Source of the DNA: Gelatoporia subvermispora B
Taxonomy: Eukaryota > Basidiomycota > Agaricomycetes > Polyporales > Gelatoporiaceae
Direction of reading: 5' to 3'
NCBI GenBank assembly: GCA_000320605.2
Contig: KB445820.1
Coordinates: forward strand, 1-64,000
DNA: 64,000 nucleotides
In this document: positions 61,281 to 64,000 of the stretch, in pieces
How the letters are laid out: each line of letters opens with the position of its first letter
Numbering within the stretch: position 1 is the first letter of the stretch
Made by a program: the position numbers and the translations under genes
Notes under the pieces: model-generated
Told to the model about the DNA's origin: nothing
Database searches by the model: none
What the model saw: only the letters and a program-made list of their open reading frames with translations

Positions 61281-62579
61281 TCAAAGAATGAATGGAATCA
61301 TGGCCTTTCGGCCTCGAGGATACTGCCCGCCAAATTCTTTCTTGTAGTTGCGATGTTTCTTCAGCGCCCACGCGGCCATCTGGTATGTCGACAACGCGAC
61401 AAAGAACCACGCTACGGGGCCATCAGTCTTGGCGGACCAAATGATCAGAGGGAGGGGGCCGGGACCAAGACGTACCGACGTAGCTACCGGTCATCGCGGC
61501 AACGGCAACCCAGGCAAGGACTTCGAAGAAATAGTTTGGACATGAAACAAGCGAGAAGCCGTAGCCATACGGGATGGCGCGCTTTTTAGTGCCCTCCGGG
61601 CGGAGATTGCGCAGCGTCCAGTGGGTGATGCCGTTGGAGATCTCGGCGAACTGGACCCGGTCAGCGCACACGTCAGCAACAGCGACACGGACGACGTACG
61701 AGCCACAAGGCGCTGCATGCAAGCAAGAATTTGGGGTCGCTGCGCGGGGATCCGAGGAGGTATAGAGATCTCGCAGAGTATGTCGGACTGTATACTGCGT
61801 AGGCAAGGAAGAGTCCACTGAACAAGTGGTAATGGGCCGAACTGCGGGAGAGCGAGTCAATGCATGGGTACCGACTGATGCGATGAAGTGGGGACTTACT
61901 TCTTGAAAATGTTACGGAGCGGCATCGTGCCGTGTGAGAAGCGGTGCACGTAAACCGTCTCCAGTTCCCTTTTCGCAAAGTGGAGCATAACGAGCGCGTA
62001 CACATATCTGTATTACGCGACACGGACGGGTCAGCCGACAGTCGCACAGTGCGCCCGTGAGCGCCAGACGCACTTTTGCAGCAGGCTGTGCTTCACTGGC
62101 CCGCCGTAGAAGACTTCCGGAAAGTGGTAAATCAGCGGATGAATCACCAAGGGCCCACCCTGAGATAACACGTGTTGCCATGTGAGCGTTCGTGGCGAAT
62201 CAGTGCTGCAGCACTCACGTATTCGACGAGGAACACTGTCCGCCAGCTGATCTGCGGACCGAGGTCCTTGACTGTGAGCTCGCTACCGTCCGTGATCCCG
62301 GCATCCCTCAGCGTTGTTTCGTCCCCCAAGGCCTTGCGGTCTCCCTGCAGCGCAATCTTTTGGCGAGCAGGGTAAAGCTAGCACGGCGGGGACGAGGTCA
62401 GTCTCAGCGAACTGGAACACTTGTCTACACATGCTTGCCTTTGGATACTTGGCCGCGATGGCCGCCTTGACGTCCGCAATGGTCGCATCCTCCAGAGTCT
62501 TACCCTCCAGAGACACCTTGGTGGGAAGATCTCGCGCAAACGAAACGCGTCCCGCTGCAGAAACTGTAACAGTGACCAT
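61281..62579 (-). CDS. TSC13: Very-long-chain enoyl-CoA reductase (TSC13/TECR)
   Basis: ER enzyme that performs the last reduction of each fatty-acid elongation cycle, supplying very-long-chain acyl groups for sphingolipids. Seven exons give 313 aa: 62579-62439, 62377-62219, 62159-62074, 62007-61900, 61841-61700, 61650-61476, 61411-61281. An N-terminal ubiquitin-like domain (MVTVTVSAAG...KVSLEGKTLEDATI) is followed by the steroid-reductase-like membrane domain. Its blocks are EYGGPLVIHPLIYH, HFAKRELETVYVHRFSH, RNIFKNSAHYH and NLRPEGTKKRAIP. CPNYFFEVLAWVA, then YPRGRKAMIPFIL with the C-terminal basic ER-retention-like residues, end the protein. Intron 1 starts with GC (62438-62437), within AAG|GCAAGC. 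The gene is complete and in frame throughout. Confidence 0.93.
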
Positions 62580-62977
62580 GTTCGCGGTTTGTACAAGCTG
62601 TGGACGCGATTCCAAGAATGAGCGCGGGACAAGGTCGGATGCGCGTTTCGATCCGGCGCCCCAGCGCGTCCGAGTCGCGATCCCGGTATTTCCTCCTGTC
62701 AAAATATTTAAATATTGATATCAATACCATTGGCGCATCACCCGGCCTCCAGCCCATCCATGTGATAGTATGGATCACAAGTTCACAGGGCGTCTGCCAG
62801 CATGCAGGACCAAAGTCCTTTTTATTGCAAGATCCAACAGCACGAACCCGCCGTCTTTTCAAGCTTGAAACCAAGCCTCAAGTTTTTGTTTGCACTGTCG
62901 GTCTGTACGCCAAGCTTTCGGATCCGAATGGCCCCATCGCTCCGCATCATATCCTGCCTATCATCACGAATTAATGT
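62580..62977. other. TSC13 upstream region
   Basis: About 400 bp upstream of TSC13, presumably its promoter. Frames here are antisense or unspliced and show no motif. Confidence 0.4.
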
Positions 62978-63002
62978 GGACCCTCGGCGCAGCGGTAGCG
63001 CG
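62978..63002 (+). other. tRNA-like 5' half (acceptor strand and D-arm)
   Basis: GGACCCT (62978-62984) could be an acceptor 5' strand. It is followed by CG and a perfect D-arm: GCGC (62987-62990), loop AGCGGTA, GCGC (62998-63001), then G. The D-arm fits the A-box and resembles eukaryotic tRNA-Trp. What follows (GTTAAAAAATAATCC) does not form an anticodon arm, so the gene breaks off here. Confidence 0.6.
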
Positions 63003-63182
63003 GTTAAAAAATAATCCTTTGTAGAGCAGTATCCCTGTAAAATGTATCTCTAGCATCCCGAACAATGCCCAGTAGTGTCGTCATTTCTCTGCCAACATAC
63101 TCCCCGCCCATTGTCGTCACCAAAAACAAAACCATTTGCATAGTTCAATTGTGTGTGACTTCGTAGTGCGGCTAAAGAAAAT

Positions 63183-63264
63183 TGAGCCCGACCCGGATTG
63201 AACGGATGACCTTGAGGAAACACCTGAACTGGAATCTCACGCTCTGCCGCTGAGCTACGGGCCC
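63183..63264 (-). tRNA. tRNA-Trp (anticodon CCA), intron-containing
   Basis: The - strand folds into a cloverleaf: acceptor GGGCCCG with CGGGCTC (one G-U pair) and discriminator A at 63183; D-arm GCTC/GAGC. Anticodon stem is TGAGA with CCTCA, loop TTCCAG, so the anticodon is CCA. The T-arm is ATCCG/CGGGT with loop TTCAATC. Between position 37 and 38 sits a 10-base intron (TTCAGGTGTT). The innermost anticodon-stem pair is an A-C mismatch (31-39), which is unusual and may mean a weak or decaying gene. A T-rich run after the 3' end (AATTTTCTTT on the - strand) can terminate Pol III. Confidence 0.75.
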
Positions 63265-63492
63265 ATACACCTGTTGTGGTAGGTGAGTATAATGGAGCTG
63301 CGGTCAGGTACATCCTCGATCATGCACGATCACGTCACCAATGCACTGTCACGAATAACTACGCCACAGGACACAATCATGAAACATGGTAATGACGCAA
63401 AATGCAAGCCGCATGTATGAATATCAAGATAGACACCAACAGAAGTAACACATTCACAGGGACGAGAGAGTGGATTACGTAAGCAGCAGCTT

Positions 63493-63527
63493 CTTCAAGG
63501 TCATCCGTTCAAATCGGGTAGGGTTCA
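63493..63527 (+). other. tRNA-like 3' half (T-arm and acceptor strand)
   Basis: CTTCA, AGGTC, then a T-arm ATCCG/CGGGT with loop TTCAAAT (B-box), then AGGGTTC and A73. Seven Ts follow at 63529-63535, a typical Pol III terminator. The sequence closely resembles the 3' half of the tRNA-Trp gene on the other strand at 63183-63264. No 5' half precedes it locally, but AGGGTTC pairs fully with GGACCCT at 62978-62984. Confidence 0.65.
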
Positions 63528-63535
63528 GTTTTTTT

Positions 63536-64000
63536 CTATCACCGTCACGGTTGTAAGATGGGACGGTATGACGATGTAAGTCGTTGTTGCTAAGGTGAGT
63601 CTATTGAGATGGGGAATGGGCAATTGCACTATTTGTGTGTTATGTGACAAAGTTACTCATGCAGGTGGGAGTTGTGTACTCACCAGACCCAGAGTGGAGA
63701 CCGGACCCGGATACACCTGATAGGACTACACATCGATGTCCTGAGGCGAGGTCATGAATGTATGCACTTGCCGTACATGGTGGCAGCCTCTTGTCATGAC
63801 TGACTAGTCGGTGGAGAGGGAGTACCACGGGTCCTACGATGCAGAAGAAAGCAATGCAGTAGTAATCGTCAAATATGAGAGGCTCAAGTGGTCAAATGTG
63901 AGAGCATAACACATACGTGGGGGACAGTGAGGCGGCCAGCATGCGGAGCTGGTATCTCCAGACATGCCTTGAAGAAGGAATGGATGGATGGCATCCGAGT
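63536..64000. other. Right edge of window, no gene recognised
   Basis: The last 465 bases contain open frames on the - strand (63640-63828) without motifs. A gene continuing past the edge cannot be excluded. Confidence 0.35.

Overview
This window looks like a piece of a nuclear chromosome from a mushroom-forming basidiomycete (Agaricomycetes). Genes are packed on both strands and carry many short introns of about 50-70 bp with GT(A/G)NGT donors and CAG/TAG acceptors. The secreted enzymes (AA14 lytic xylan oxidase, CE15 glucuronoyl esterase, secreted serine carboxypeptidases) fit a wood- or litter-degrading species. All gene models were built by hand from reading frames, splice signals and remembered family motifs. 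No search was run.

Left part (1-24.5 kb): an MFS transporter (+), a small secreted-protein gene with an in-frame stop (+), two tandem secreted S10 serine carboxypeptidases (both -), a Rieske/AIF-type flavoprotein oxidoreductase (-), an isochorismatase-like hydrolase (-), a CE15 glucuronoyl esterase (+), a third S10 carboxypeptidase paralogue in the opposite orientation (+) and a DUF4604 protein (+). The three carboxypeptidases share one 19-exon structure, including a 7-base micro-exon.

Middle part (24.5-46.7 kb): the LYR protein SDHAF3 (+), cyanase (+), a DUF1479 dioxygenase-like protein (-), a divergent beta-tubulin in 23 exons (-), an AA14 copper oxidase with a long Ser/Ala-rich tail (-), a disordered hypothetical protein (-), a RING protein with two SUMO-interaction motifs and an insertion inside its RING (-), an aldo/keto reductase (+), an arrestin-like protein (-) and a gankyrin/Nas6 ankyrin protein (-).

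Right part (46.7-64 kb): TFIIH subunit TFB2 (+, divergent from Nas6 over 315 bp), a WOPR transcription factor (-), about 4.7 kb in which I recognise no gene, an HSBP1-like coiled coil (+), GET4 (-), ARV1 (+), TSC13 (-), and an intron-containing tRNA-Trp gene (-). The tRNA gene lies between what look like the separated 5' and 3' halves of another tRNA on the + strand.

Most genes are housekeeping and need not work together. Loose functional groupings are wall degradation (CE15, AA14, S10), proteostasis (Nas6, GET4, HSBP1, RING) and ER lipid homeostasis (ARV1, TSC13). I found no convincing secondary-metabolite cluster, CRISPR array or intact transposon. The points most worth follow-up are the split tRNA halves, the RING/SIM protein, the micro-exon-rich tubulin, the recurrent GC-AG introns and the broken secreted-protein gene.
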